In this document: in pieces, positions 49,988 through 58,370 of the stretch
How positions within the stretch are numbered: position 1 is the stretch's first letter
How the letters are laid out: each line of letters opens with the position of its first letter
Source of the DNA: an uncultured Mediterraneibacter sp.
Lineage (GTDB): Bacteria; Bacillota; Clostridia; Lachnospirales; Lachnospiraceae
NCBI GenBank assembly: GCA_944381495.1
Contig: CALWLJ010000013.1
Location: forward strand, 1-64,000
Length of the DNA stretch: 64,000 nucleotides
Direction: 5' to 3'
Notes under the pieces: model-generated
The model's input: the letters and a program-made list of their open reading frames with translations, nothing else
What the model was told of the DNA's origin: nothing
Database searches by the model: none
Made by a program: the position numbers and the translations under genes

Positions 49988-52728
49988 GTCTTTTGAGCAA
50001 CAATATCGAAGCGCTGACATTGGCGGGAAAGATGGGGCGCACGGCACTGGAAGAAAAACTGGGCGCCGTTCCGAAGACGGAAGGCAGGATCCTGGGAGCT
50101 CTCTATAATGCGGATACAGAAGGCAGGATGAATATGCTTCTTCATACCAATCCTGCGGGGATCATTGCCGGTATGGCAGCGGCAGTGAAGCTAAGTGGAG
50201 CGCAGGGCGGCGTTCTGGTCACAGACTGTGAGATCAATGAGCAGGAATTTATGGCGGCAGCAGGTACAGCCGGTATCGATCTGATAATCGAGCGGGCCGG
50301 TATGGTAAACAAAACTGCTCACAAGAAAGACCGGATGATGACATTTGAGGAACTGGCGGCTCTGGCAGACCGGATGACGGGTGCTCAGCCGGGAATCTTT
50401 CTTGCCCTGGACGACGAGGTGCCCGTAGAGGCGGATCCTGATACGCTGGTGACAGATTTTCTGACGGGAATGGAGTACAAAGGAATCCTGACAGGACATT
50501 GTTTTTACAGTGCGGATGAGATCCGGGGAATGAAAGTTGGAGAGCTGAAGACCTGGGGCGGTTCTGTGCGCACAGTGAAGAATACAGACTGTGCGGTAGA
50601 CCTGGCGGCAAAGGATATCCTGGCTCTGAGAAAGAAGAGCTGCGGCAAGTGTACCTTCTGCCGGGAAGGCCTCTATCAGATCGCTCAGATCCTCGATGGG
50701 GTCACATCCGGCAGAGCCTCCGTGGATGATCTGCAGCTGGCGGATGAGATCGGCAGAGCCATGGAAGTATCCTGCAACTGTACACTGGGTGACCGCGCAG
50801 GCATCCCTGCGGTTTCCCTTCTTACCGCTTTTGGTCCGGAGACAGAAGCACATATCCGGAGAAAAGAATGTCCGGCGGAAGTGTGTCTTGCACTGACCCG
50901 ATTCTATATCGATCCGTCCCTTTGCACCGGAAACGGAGCGTGTGTGGACATCTGTCCGGAACACTGCATCGAAGGAAAAGACGGGTATGTGTCACAGATC
51001 GATGAGTTCGACTGTACCAGATGCGGGAAGTGCCTGGATGTTTGTCCTAACAATGCAGTAAAGAAAGTATCCGGAAGAGTTCCCAAGCTTCCGAATAAGA
51101 GAGCGCGGCTCAAGGGCGCGGCAGGAAACCCGGCAGAAGAAAGGCCGGTACGGGAGCGCAGCACAAAGAGAAAACGTGTATTCGCTTCCATCGGGGCTCA
51201 GGCTGCAGTTCCGGAGAAAAAAGAAGAAAAAGCGGTTCGTGAAGAGAAGAAAGCGGAGGTTAAGATCATGAAAACATTAGAGACAGATGTGGTCATTGTT
51301 GCCGGAGGACCGGCAGGACTGGCGGCTGCCATCACGGCGGGCGAGAACGGACTGAAGTCCATTATCCTGGAAAAATCAAGCACTACCGGCGGAGCTGCCA
51401 ACATGGGGATGGGACCTCTCGGGATCGATACAAAGATCCAGAAGGCCAACTTTAATAACATTAGTGTTCAGGAAGCACTGGATATGCATATGCAGTATAC
51501 CCATTACCGTGTAGATGAGGATCTGGTCCAGACCTATTTCAACAAGAGTGCGGATACCATCGAATGGCTTCAGGAGATGGGCGTGGAATTTGCAGGAGCG
51601 TTCCGCTATTTCAAAGAATCAGAAGCCACCTGGCATATCGTGAAGCCGGAAAACGGTGTCATCGGACCCCGTGCCGCAGGTCCCATGATCCGGAAGATGA
51701 CGGAGCGTGCGAAAGAATTGGGCACAGAAATCCTTCTTGAGACACCGGCTGTTTCTCTGATCGTGGAGAACGGAAAAGTGTGCGGGGCAAAAGCCGTAGA
51801 CAAAGAAGGGAACGGCATTGAAGTAAAAGGAAAGGCTGTTATTGTGGCCACCGGAGGATTCGGTAATAATAAGGAAATGCTGAAAGAAGAATTTGGACTG
51901 AACCTGGGCGAAGACTTCTTCCCGTTCCAGATCCCCGGGATCACCGGAGACGGCTTACGTATGATGTGGGAAGTCGGAGCCGAGAAGTTCGGAGCCAACA
52001 TCGAAGCAATCTATCAGATCCCGGACAACCTGAACTGGTTCCTGCTGGATGCGGTGCTGCGTCAGCCCAACCTGCTGATCAATCAGCTTGGAGACCGTTT
52101 TATGAATGAAGGCGATATGGGAAATACAACCTATGCCGGAAATGCGCTTCATCTGCAGCCGGGCAACTACGGATACTGCATTATGGATGAAGGTATCCTG
52201 AAGGAATACAAGAAGAACGGTCCGGATATCGTAGACATTGTTCATCCGGCGGAGGCATTCATTGCCTTTGAAGGACAGGCAGCCCAGGCGGTTGAGCAGG
52301 GATACCCGGGATATGTCGAGGCGGAGACCGTGGAAGAACTGGCTGAGAAGCTGGGGATCGATGCGGAGAAACTGCAGGATACCATTGATGAATACAATGA
52401 GATGTGCGCAAACGGTGTAGATACGAAATTCCATAAACCTCAGAAGTATCTGCATCCTATTACAGGAAAAGGAAAATACCTTGTCGGAAAGTATTATCTG
52501 GCGGCATATGGAACCGTGGGAGGTGTCCGTATTAACAAATACTGCGAGGTGCTGGATAAAAACCAGATGCCGATCGAAGGTCTTTACAGCGCTGGATCAG
52601 ATGCCAATACAATCTACGGAGACAGCTACAACTTCACACTTCCGGGAAATACCATGGGATTCGCGATCAACTCGGGACGTATGGCCGGCGAGAGTGTGGC
52701 AGAATACATCAGAGACTGTGAAGTATAA
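49984..52728 (+). CDS. NuoF-remnant/ferredoxin/FAD_binding_2 reductase fusion
   Basis: 914 residues. Residues 1-200 resemble NuoF but lack the FMN/NADH motif (GRGGAGFPTG); the iron-sulfur part of NuoF is kept (SCGKCTFCREG near 220, NCTLGD near 262). A two-cluster ferredoxin follows (CTGNGACVDIC, CTRCGKCLDVC, about 315-355), then a Lys/Glu-rich linker (about 390-425). From residue 429 a fumarate-reductase-like flavoprotein begins: VVIVAGGPAGLAAAITAGENG, EKSSTTGGAANMG, IVATGGFGNNKEM and a C-terminal GLYSAGSDANTIYG/LPGNTMGFAINSG. An internal ATG at 51268 with GGAGG 8 bases before could produce the reductase alone. The likely function is reduction of an unsaturated or keto substrate with electrons from the NuoG/GltD-like partner. 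Confidence 0.88.
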   Translation: MSLLSNNIEALTLAGKMGRTALEEKLGAVPKTEGRILGALYNADTEGRMNMLLHTNPAGIIAGMAAAVKLSGAQGGVLVTDCEINEQEFMAAAGTAGIDLIIERAGMVNKTAHKKDRMMTFEELAALADRMTGAQPGIFLALDDEVPVEADPDTLVTDFLTGMEYKGILTGHCFYSADEIRGMKVGELKTWGGSVRTVKNTDCAVDLAAKDILALRKKSCGKCTFCREGLYQIAQILDGVTSGRASVDDLQLADEIGRAMEVSCNCTLGDRAGIPAVSLLTAFGPETEAHIRRKECPAEVCLALTRFYIDPSLCTGNGACVDICPEHCIEGKDGYVSQIDEFDCTRCGKCLDVCPNNAVKKVSGRVPKLPNKRARLKGAAGNPAEERPVRERSTKRKRVFASIGAQAAVPEKKEEKAVREEKKAEVKIMKTLETDVVIVAGGPAGLAAAITAGENGLKSIILEKSSTTGGAANMGMGPLGIDTKIQKANFNNISVQEALDMHMQYTHYRVDEDLVQTYFNKSADTIEWLQEMGVEFAGAFRYFKESEATWHIVKPENGVIGPRAAGPMIRKMTERAKELGTEILLETPAVSLIVENGKVCGAKAVDKEGNGIEVKGKAVIVATGGFGNNKEMLKEEFGLNLGEDFFPFQIPGITGDGLRMMWEVGAEKFGANIEAIYQIPDNLNWFLLDAVLRQPNLLINQLGDRFMNEGDMGNTTYAGNALHLQPGNYGYCIMDEGILKEYKKNGPDIVDIVHPAEAFIAFEGQAAQAVEQGYPGYVEAETVEELAEKLGIDAEKLQDTIDEYNEMCANGVDTKFHKPQKYLHPITGKGKYLVGKYYLAAYGTVGGVRINKYCEVLDKNQMPIEGLYSAGSDANTIYGDSYNFTLPGNTMGFAINSGRMAGESVAEYIRDCEV
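51255..51270 (+). promoter_or_regulatory. Internal ribosome site and start codon for the flavoprotein half
   Basis: GGAGG (51255-51259), 8 bases, then ATG (51268-51270) in frame with the 914-residue protein. It precisely precedes the FAD-binding strand, so it looks like the former start of a separate reductase gene and may still work. Confidence 0.65.
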
Positions 52729-52745
52729 CAGGCAGGTGTGATAAG

Positions 52746-53258
52746 ATGTCAAAAAAATGGGATAATCTGACACTGGCATTCTGTATTGCCCTGCTCCCGC
52801 CTATCTGGGCGGTGCTGGCGCCCCATATCCATGTATCCACTGGCGCGGTTGCGCTTATCTGCACCGGTGTGTACGTGGCCAACGGAAACAGATTTTCCGA
52901 CGGAGTGAAGATTTCTGTTGGATTTCTCCTGGGAGACTTCTGGGCGTGGGCTGCGCTGCATATTATGGATCTCCTGCAGTGGAATCCGGATCTGGAACTG
53001 TTTGTTACGCTTTTTGTCATGGGTGGTCTCGTAGTACTGATTTCCGGTCTGGTGCCGTCGCTGGTCTACTGCCCGGCATGGCTCTGCGGCTGGGCCATCG
53101 GTCTTACGATTATGTCGCCTCTTGGAATGGAAGGGATGAAAGGATACCCATGGCAGATCGCTGTTGCCATGCTGATGGGAGTATGGTATGTGGGAGCACT
53201 TCTGGACAAAGTACAGAGAATGCTGTTAAACTGGATGGAGAAAAAGGATGGTAGATGA
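52746..53258 (+). CDS. DUF1097-family membrane protein
   Basis: 170 residues with four or five membrane helices (LAFCIALLPPIWAVLAP, GAVALICTGVYVANG, ISVGFLLGDFWAWAAL, LFVTLFVMGGLVVLISG, and PAWLCGWAIGLTIM). The pattern fits the DUF1097/YccA-like group sometimes proposed as small transporters. Its position between the reductase fusion and the hydrolase, sharing ATGA (53255-53258) with the latter, suggests a role in moving the pathway's substrate or product across the membrane. Function otherwise unknown. Confidence 0.78.
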   Translation: MSKKWDNLTLAFCIALLPPIWAVLAPHIHVSTGAVALICTGVYVANGNRFSDGVKISVGFLLGDFWAWAALHIMDLLQWNPDLELFVTLFVMGGLVVLISGLVPSLVYCPAWLCGWAIGLTIMSPLGMEGMKGYPWQIAVAMLMGVWYVGALLDKVQRMLLNWMEKKDGR

Positions 53259-54052
53259 AAATGAAAAAAGTAGGAGTATGCAGGGAAGAAAAACAGCTTC
53301 CATATTATAAATATTTTGAACAGGATCTGGCTCCGGTTCCGGAGGAAAAGCTTGCGGTTCTTGCACAGGGGGCGCAAAAGGAGAAAAAGGCTGTTCCCTT
53401 TGAGCAGAAGGATCTGTTCCTTGCGGGAAAAGATGAGGATTACTGTCAGATTGGATACGGAGTCATGGATGATGGAACAGGATTTGTCTGCAATACCACA
53501 TATATGCCGGGGGTTACCGGTGAGATGCTGGACTGGTGGTTCCCCTGGCACAGCGTAGGGTCCGATCTGCGATACAAGATCTGGGATCCGGAGGATCACT
53601 ATTTTGCCCGTGCCGACCGTGTGGATTATGTGTGCGATCCGGCTGTGCCCATGAATCAGAAGACATGGGGCGTGAACCACTATATTATGGAAGATGTGGG
53701 TCCTGGTCCGGAATTTCTGAAGCTCTGCTTTAAGAACCCGGCGGATTTCGGATATGATCCTTCGGTGATCGGAAGCGAAAAATGTCAGTCCATGGTATGT
53801 GCCATCGGTGAAAGTTCCTGTGCGGCTGCCATGACACACAAGTGGTATCCGTACAAGGATGGAGTGATGTTCTGCTCAAGATTCTGGATCGGGTTCGGAG
53901 TTGTGGACGGCCGGATCGTCAAGACACTTCCGGAGGGAGTGAAGATTCCTGAGATGGTTCCCCAGGGACTCTTTGCGCACAATATAAAAGAGTTTACTAA
54001 TCTGGCGGCAATCCTGCCGGAAGTATACGAAGAAAACAAAGGGGATCTGTAA
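53255..54052 (+). CDS. PhlG/phloretin-hydrolase-family C-C hydrolase
   Basis: 265 residues. The Bet v1-like family of 2,4-diacetylphloroglucinol hydrolase (PhlG) and phloretin hydrolase. The zinc ligands of PhlG, as I recall them His129, Glu160, His270 and Glu274, have counterparts His115, Glu146, His242 and Glu246 here: the first pair keeps the 31-residue spacing and the second the His-x3-Glu (HNIKE) motif. A WWFPWH segment at 94-99 and NHYIMED at 141-147 are also family-like. These enzymes cleave the bond between a phenolic ring and an acyl group. It is the last gene of the redox operon, so it should act on the reduced product of the flavoenzymes. The natural substrate is not defined by the sequence. 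Confidence 0.85.
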   Translation: MKMKKVGVCREEKQLPYYKYFEQDLAPVPEEKLAVLAQGAQKEKKAVPFEQKDLFLAGKDEDYCQIGYGVMDDGTGFVCNTTYMPGVTGEMLDWWFPWHSVGSDLRYKIWDPEDHYFARADRVDYVCDPAVPMNQKTWGVNHYIMEDVGPGPEFLKLCFKNPADFGYDPSVIGSEKCQSMVCAIGESSCAAAMTHKWYPYKDGVMFCSRFWIGFGVVDGRIVKTLPEGVKIPEMVPQGLFAHNIKEFTNLAAILPEVYEENKGDL

Positions 54053-54092
54053 AAGGCTGGATGTGAAACAGATTTCTGTATGGAGCGGCTGG

Positions 54093-54120
54093 ACGATGCC
54101 GTTTTGATGCTGATATGAGG
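54093..54120 (+). promoter_or_regulatory. Candidate response-regulator site, upstream of the two-component operon
   Basis: ACGATGCCGTTTTGA (54093-54107) recurs exactly at 57276-57290. A related GCTGATATGAGG begins 11 bases after the GCCGTTTTGATG half-site, one helical turn away. Confidence 0.5.
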
Positions 54121-54181
54121 TAAAGTATTCATATTCCCGCCATGCGGGAGACAGACGAGTGGATGGAAAGAGGAAAGTGAC

Positions 54182-54841
54182 ATGATTAACATATTGATCG
54201 TTGAGGATGAGATTTCCATAGCGAAACTGATGAAGATGAGCCTGAAAAGGGCGGGATATGAGTGCGACTGTGTGTATGACGGCGAAGAGGCGGCGGACAG
54301 GATCGGGACCGGGAAATATGATCTGATCCTGTTGGATGTGATGCTGCCGAAGATCAGCGGGTTTGAACTTATGGAATACATTCGTCCTATGGGAATTCCA
54401 GTCATATTCATAACGGCGAAAAACGCAGTTGCTGACCGGGTGAAAGGACTGCGGATGGGCGCGGAAGATTATATTGTGAAGCCTTTTGAGATCATTGAGC
54501 TGCTGGCGCGGGTGGACGTGGTGCTGAGACGGTACAGGCTCTCCGATGATATCATTGATATATGCGGATTGCACATTGATCCCCAGGCGATGCGTGTACA
54601 GCGGGATGGGAAGGAAATCCCTCTGACAAAGAAGGAATATGATCTGCTCCTTCTTTTCGCGAGAAATCCGGATACAGCTCTGTACCGGGAGACGATCTAT
54701 GAGCGGGTCTGGGGCGGAGAGCTTGAGTACGGAAGCAAAGCCGTGGATCTGCTTGTCCAGAGGCTGCGGAAAAAGGTTGGGTGGAACCAGGTGTTAAAGG
54801 CAGTAAACAAGGTAGGATACAGGCTGGAGGTGAGGCAATGA
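54182..54841 (+). CDS. OmpR/PhoB-family response regulator
   Basis: 219 residues. Receiver: ILIVEDEISIAKLMKM, phospho-acceptor Asp in LILLDVMLPK near residue 52, Thr in FITAKN and Lys in DYIVKPFEIIELL. Winged helix from about 125 (RVQRDGKEIPLTKKEYDLLLLFARNP, YERVWGG, GYRLEVRQ). Its stop overlaps the kinase start (ATGA, 54838-54841). Downstream genes encode an anchored protein and a carboxypeptidase, resembling VanRS-VanY-like cell-wall sensing. The conserved 15-mer at 54093 and 57276 may be its binding site. Confidence 0.93.
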   Translation: MINILIVEDEISIAKLMKMSLKRAGYECDCVYDGEEAADRIGTGKYDLILLDVMLPKISGFELMEYIRPMGIPVIFITAKNAVADRVKGLRMGAEDYIVKPFEIIELLARVDVVLRRYRLSDDIIDICGLHIDPQAMRVQRDGKEIPLTKKEYDLLLLFARNPDTALYRETIYERVWGGELEYGSKAVDLLVQRLRKKVGWNQVLKAVNKVGYRLEVRQ

Positions 54842-56319
54842 GATTCCGGCTGAAGATCACGATCTGCATGCTCTGCCTGGTCAGTATCCTGTTCGGTGCG
54901 GGAAGCAGCGCCCTGATCCTTCTCACTTTTCAGAATAGTCTGGAGCGGGAAAAAAATGCGGCGGAAGATTCTTACAGGATGCTTATGTATATGATGCAGA
55001 TGGCCGGAGGCATGGAGAACCTGTCGGGGACAGAGGAGATTCGCTCGGTTCTCCGCCAGATTGCCGGACAGAGGGATGCATACTGGGACGGAGTTACACT
55101 CTCTTCCGGAGAAGAAGTACTGTACAGCCAGGGCGATACAGCGGAATATCTGGCCGGGCAGGAGGAAAGGGGCAGCGGTGAAGAATGGGTGATTACTTTC
55201 TTTCAGGCAGAAAATGGGAGAAATTACCTGAGAATCTCAGGCGGCCTTCCTGCAGAAGGAGAGACGATGTATCTGGAGGCTGCTCATGATATCACTGCTA
55301 TTTATGAGAACCGGGACCGGCAGCAGAACGCTTATCGGGCTGTCTTTCTTCTGACAATGCTGCTTTGCGCGGTTCTTGCCTACAGCATGTCTTTTGTGCT
55401 GACCCGCCCTCTGGACAGATTGTCACGGGGAACCCGTGAGATTGCCAGGGGGAATCTGGCCTTTCGGTCGGGAATCCGGTCCGGTGATGAGATCGGTCGC
55501 CTTTCTATGGATTTTGACCGCATGGCAAAAAGGCTTGAAAGGAATGTAAGGGAACTGGAGCAGGCAGTTGAGCGCCAGGAAAGGTTTGTAGGCAGTTTTA
55601 CCCATGAACTGAAGACGCCTATGACTTCTGTCATCGGATATGCGGATCTGCTCCGCAGCCGGGAACTGTCGGAGGAAGAGCGGCAGGATGCGGCCAATTA
55701 TATCTTTTCGGAAGGAAAACGGCTGGAGCGGCTGTCGTTGAAGCTCCTTGATATCTATGTGGCCGAGCAGACCAGGCTTCAGCTGTCTCTGCACAGTCCG
55801 GGTCAGATTGTAGAAGACGTGGCGGGGCATCTGCAGGCTGGATATGAGGAGCGGGGGATCCTTTTGAAGGTATCCTGTGAACAGGGGCAGTGTATGCTGG
55901 AACCGGATCTGTTCCGCTCTCTTCTGGTCAATCTGATCGATAATGCAGGCAAGGCTCTTGCAGTGGAAGGGGACCAGGAGAAACAGACTGAAAGAAAGAA
56001 AAAACATATATCGATAACTGTGAAGTTGACAGAGAAAGGATGCGTTCTCATTGTAGAGGACGATGGCCCGGGAATACCGGATGAAGCAAGAGAGCATCTG
56101 ACAGAAGCGTTTTTCCGGGTGGATAAGTCCCGATCCAGGCAACAGGGAGGAGCCGGACTGGGGCTGACTCTGTGCGCAAAGATTGCAGAACTCCACAGAG
56201 GGTCGATCAGTTTTGAAAACCAGGAGAACGGCGGTGCGAAAGTGACAGTGAAGCTGAATGGAGGTCGGCGTGCCGGGCATGACGATATGAAAAAGAGAAA
56301 GTCGGAGGAAGAAAATTGA
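54838..56319 (+). CDS. Sensor histidine kinase
   Basis: 493 residues. Two membrane helices (about 7-30 and 165-185) flank an extracytoplasmic domain of some 130 residues; then HAMP (FVLTRPLDRLSRGTREIARGNLAFRS), HisKA with the phospho-acceptor His in FVGSFTHELKTPMTSVIGYADLL near residue 258, and HATPase_c with NLIDNAGKAL, DDGPGIPDEA and GGAGLGLTLCAKI. The ATG at 54838 is inside the regulator's end (GGAGGTGAGGCA upstream). Pairs with the regulator at 54182. Confidence 0.94.
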   Translation: MRFRLKITICMLCLVSILFGAGSSALILLTFQNSLEREKNAAEDSYRMLMYMMQMAGGMENLSGTEEIRSVLRQIAGQRDAYWDGVTLSSGEEVLYSQGDTAEYLAGQEERGSGEEWVITFFQAENGRNYLRISGGLPAEGETMYLEAAHDITAIYENRDRQQNAYRAVFLLTMLLCAVLAYSMSFVLTRPLDRLSRGTREIARGNLAFRSGIRSGDEIGRLSMDFDRMAKRLERNVRELEQAVERQERFVGSFTHELKTPMTSVIGYADLLRSRELSEEERQDAANYIFSEGKRLERLSLKLLDIYVAEQTRLQLSLHSPGQIVEDVAGHLQAGYEERGILLKVSCEQGQCMLEPDLFRSLLVNLIDNAGKALAVEGDQEKQTERKKKHISITVKLTEKGCVLIVEDDGPGIPDEAREHLTEAFFRVDKSRSRQQGGAGLGLTLCAKIAELHRGSISFENQENGGAKVTVKLNGGRRAGHDDMKKRKSEEEN

Positions 56320-57200
56320 GAAAGAGAAAAAGGCCCTCTTCAGATAACAGAAGCAGAAGGATTGCCGTTGGTGCAGTTGTCACTGTTCTTACCGCCGGAA
56401 TATTATCGGCCGGATTCTTTCTGCCGCAGTTTGTGGCAAGGCTGGCGGACCGGAGGATCGAGTCGCAGACAGATACCTTTGCCGGGGACAGAATAGCTGT
56501 GACCTCGGATGCCAGGCTGATGGACATGCTGGCACTGGCGGATGAACATTCGGATGAGATGAATCTTGCAGGCGGTCTTGTGAGAAGCCATAGCGACATC
56601 ATCGGGATAGCACGGAGTCTTACAGAACAGCTGGGAAAATACGGCATCCTGGAACCGGGAAAGTTCGGAGAGTTCAGCGCGGATGCCTTCCTGGCAGCAA
56701 ACGGAAATCTTGCATATGTTTCCGATGCGCTGGGAATAGATGACAACAGTGCGACAACAGTGGAGTCAGAAGGCACATCCGGAACAGATGAAAAAAGGCA
56801 AGATATCATGATGGGGGTTATGTGGAGCTGCAGCAGCACGGACGAGAATAACGGGCAGAGTCTTGGTCTGACGATAGATGACAGGAGCGGGAAGCTGCTG
56901 TCCTTCGGGCTCAGTCTTGCCAGGGATAAGAAAGAGGTCGGAGAGATTTATGACAGAATGAGTGAGGACCCGGAAGGAATGAAAAAAGAAATCCGGGAAG
57001 ATCTGGAACAGAAGGCGGAAGGTATGCGGCAATTTTGTGAGGAATCTTACGGATTCCGGCTGGAACGGACCGAATATCATATGGAAGATGAGGGCATCAT
57101 GTTTTTCTCGGTGGAAATGATCTTTGAAGATGAGGAGGGGAATGAAGTGCCCCTGGTACTTGAGCGGGATCTGGAAGGAACGCTGTACAACTGGAATTGA
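56316..57200 (+). CDS. Membrane-anchored extracytoplasmic protein of the two-component operon
   Basis: 294 residues. TTG start (TTGA overlap with the kinase stop at 56317-56319) with GGAGG 7 bases before. A basic N-terminus and a single helix (about 17-40) are followed by a soluble domain with an acidic C-terminal half (VGEIYDRMSEDPEGMKKEIREDLEQKAEGM). No family recognised. The position suggests a sensor accessory or regulatory subunit for the kinase, comparable with YycH/YycI-type partners, although no sequence similarity to those is visible. Confidence 0.72.
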   Translation: MRKRKRPSSDNRSRRIAVGAVVTVLTAGILSAGFFLPQFVARLADRRIESQTDTFAGDRIAVTSDARLMDMLALADEHSDEMNLAGGLVRSHSDIIGIARSLTEQLGKYGILEPGKFGEFSADAFLAANGNLAYVSDALGIDDNSATTVESEGTSGTDEKRQDIMMGVMWSCSSTDENNGQSLGLTIDDRSGKLLSFGLSLARDKKEVGEIYDRMSEDPEGMKKEIREDLEQKAEGMRQFCEESYGFRLERTEYHMEDEGIMFFSVEMIFEDEEGNEVPLVLERDLEGTLYNWN

Positions 57201-57275
57201 AGTGGAACGCTCCCGTTTCAGAGGGAAGAGCAGGCGAAAGACGTAAACCCGGGATTTTATAGAGTATTTAGAATA

Positions 57276-57314
57276 ACGATGCCGTTTTGAGGCGGAAAGA
57301 CAGCTGTTTTGAGG
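57276..57314 (+). promoter_or_regulatory. Candidate response-regulator sites, upstream of vanY-like gene
   Basis: ACGATGCCGTTTTGA (57276-57290) repeats the motif at 54093. Two half-sites GCCGTTTTGAGG (57281-57292) and GCTGTTTTGAGG (57303-57314) start 22 bases apart, two helical turns, as OmpR-family dimers often need. Confidence 0.55.
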
Positions 57315-57361
57315 AAGGAAAGGACTAAGATACCGGCATAAAGATCATGAGGTGAGTATTT

Positions 57362-58183
57362 ATGTCAGTATATAACAGAAGCAGCAGATATGAGCGGATC
57401 CTCCGGAAGAAAAAGAAGATCCTGCGCCGAAGGAGGCGGCTGAGTGCGGCAGTCATGGCTTCAGCTGCAATGCTGGCTGGGATGTTCTTTTTTATTCAGA
57501 GCAGTATCTCAGGCGAAAAAGGAAACATCGGGGGAGAAAAGAATGCAGATGCGGCTTTGAGTGGCGCCGGAGCGGCAGTGGATTCCAATGACGCCGGCAC
57601 AGCAGATTCCGGTGAGTGGAACCTGATCCTGGTTAATCCATGGCATGAGATACCGGAGGATTATGAGGTGGAGCTGACCGAGCTGAAAAATGGACAGGCC
57701 GTTGACTCCAGATGCTATCCTGAGCTGCAGCAGATGATGGACGACTGCCGGGCGGACGGTCTGAACCCGGTGATCTGCGCATCTTACCGCACCATGGAGA
57801 AACAGCAGGCCCTCTTTAATGACAAAAAGAGGCGGGTGATCCGGGAAGGATGCCCTGCGTCCAGTGCAGATGAGGAAGCGGCGAAAACAGTGGCACGGCC
57901 CGGAACGAGCGAGCATCAGCTGGGGCTTGCCCTTGATATTGTAGATCTGGATTATCAGCAGCTGGATACCCGGCAGGAAGAGACACCGGTGCAGAAGTGG
58001 CTGATGGAAAACAGCTGGAAATACGGATTCATCCTGAGGTACCCAACAGATAAAAGCAACATTACCGGAATCATCTATGAGCCGTGGCACTACCGTTATG
58101 TGGGAAAAGAAGCGGCAAAAGTGATTCACGAAAAAGGCATCTGTCTGGAGGAGTATCTGGAAAACGATCCGGAGGAATCTTAA
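57362..58183 (+). CDS. D-Ala-D-Ala carboxypeptidase (VanY-like)
   Basis: 273 residues. An Arg/Lys-rich N-terminus and one membrane helix (about 28-46) tether the protein; the VanY/peptidase M15 domain follows at about 95-270. Zinc and catalytic motifs are complete: TSEHQLGLALDIVD near residue 183 (Ser-x-His-x2-Gly-x2-x-Asp) and YEPWHYRYVG near 238 (Glu-x-Trp-His). It trims the terminal D-Ala from peptidoglycan stem peptides outside the membrane. Likely target of the two-component system at 54182 through the repeated upstream motif. The GAGGTGAG ribosome site precedes the ATG. Confidence 0.92.
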   Translation: MSVYNRSSRYERILRKKKKILRRRRRLSAAVMASAAMLAGMFFFIQSSISGEKGNIGGEKNADAALSGAGAAVDSNDAGTADSGEWNLILVNPWHEIPEDYEVELTELKNGQAVDSRCYPELQQMMDDCRADGLNPVICASYRTMEKQQALFNDKKRRVIREGCPASSADEEAAKTVARPGTSEHQLGLALDIVDLDYQQLDTRQEETPVQKWLMENSWKYGFILRYPTDKSNITGIIYEPWHYRYVGKEAAKVIHEKGICLEEYLENDPEES

Positions 58184-58370
58184 TTATTTGTTTTACAGAA
58201 TCTCATTTTTGGTATATACTTGACAGGCAGCCCTGTATCGTTCCGGAGTTCCGGCTGCAGGACGGCAGACAGCGAAGGCCGATGGGAGAGGACGTAGCTG
58301 TCCGCGTTCACGGGGAATGTTTCCCTGTGTTCGCCTGAATTATTATTTAAGAAATGAGAGGATAAGAATT
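58184..58370 (+). promoter_or_regulatory. Structured leader of the symporter gene
   Basis: A 187-base gap. GCCGG-type short stems near 58230-58260 and an imperfect hairpin at about 58306-58337 (GTTCACGGGGAA with TTTCCCTGTGTTC) lie before the start codon. No T-run and no known riboswitch core was recognised. TTGACA at about 58220 could be a -35 box but no convincing -10 follows at 17 bases. Confidence 0.35.

Noticed and set aside
49984-52728. Functional NADH-binding NuoF subunit
   Set aside because: The glycine-rich FMN/NADH motif of NuoF is absent; only the iron-sulfur part survives.
58184-58370. Glycine riboswitch
   Set aside because: I could not find the conserved cores of the tandem or singlet aptamer despite the AGCS gene downstream.
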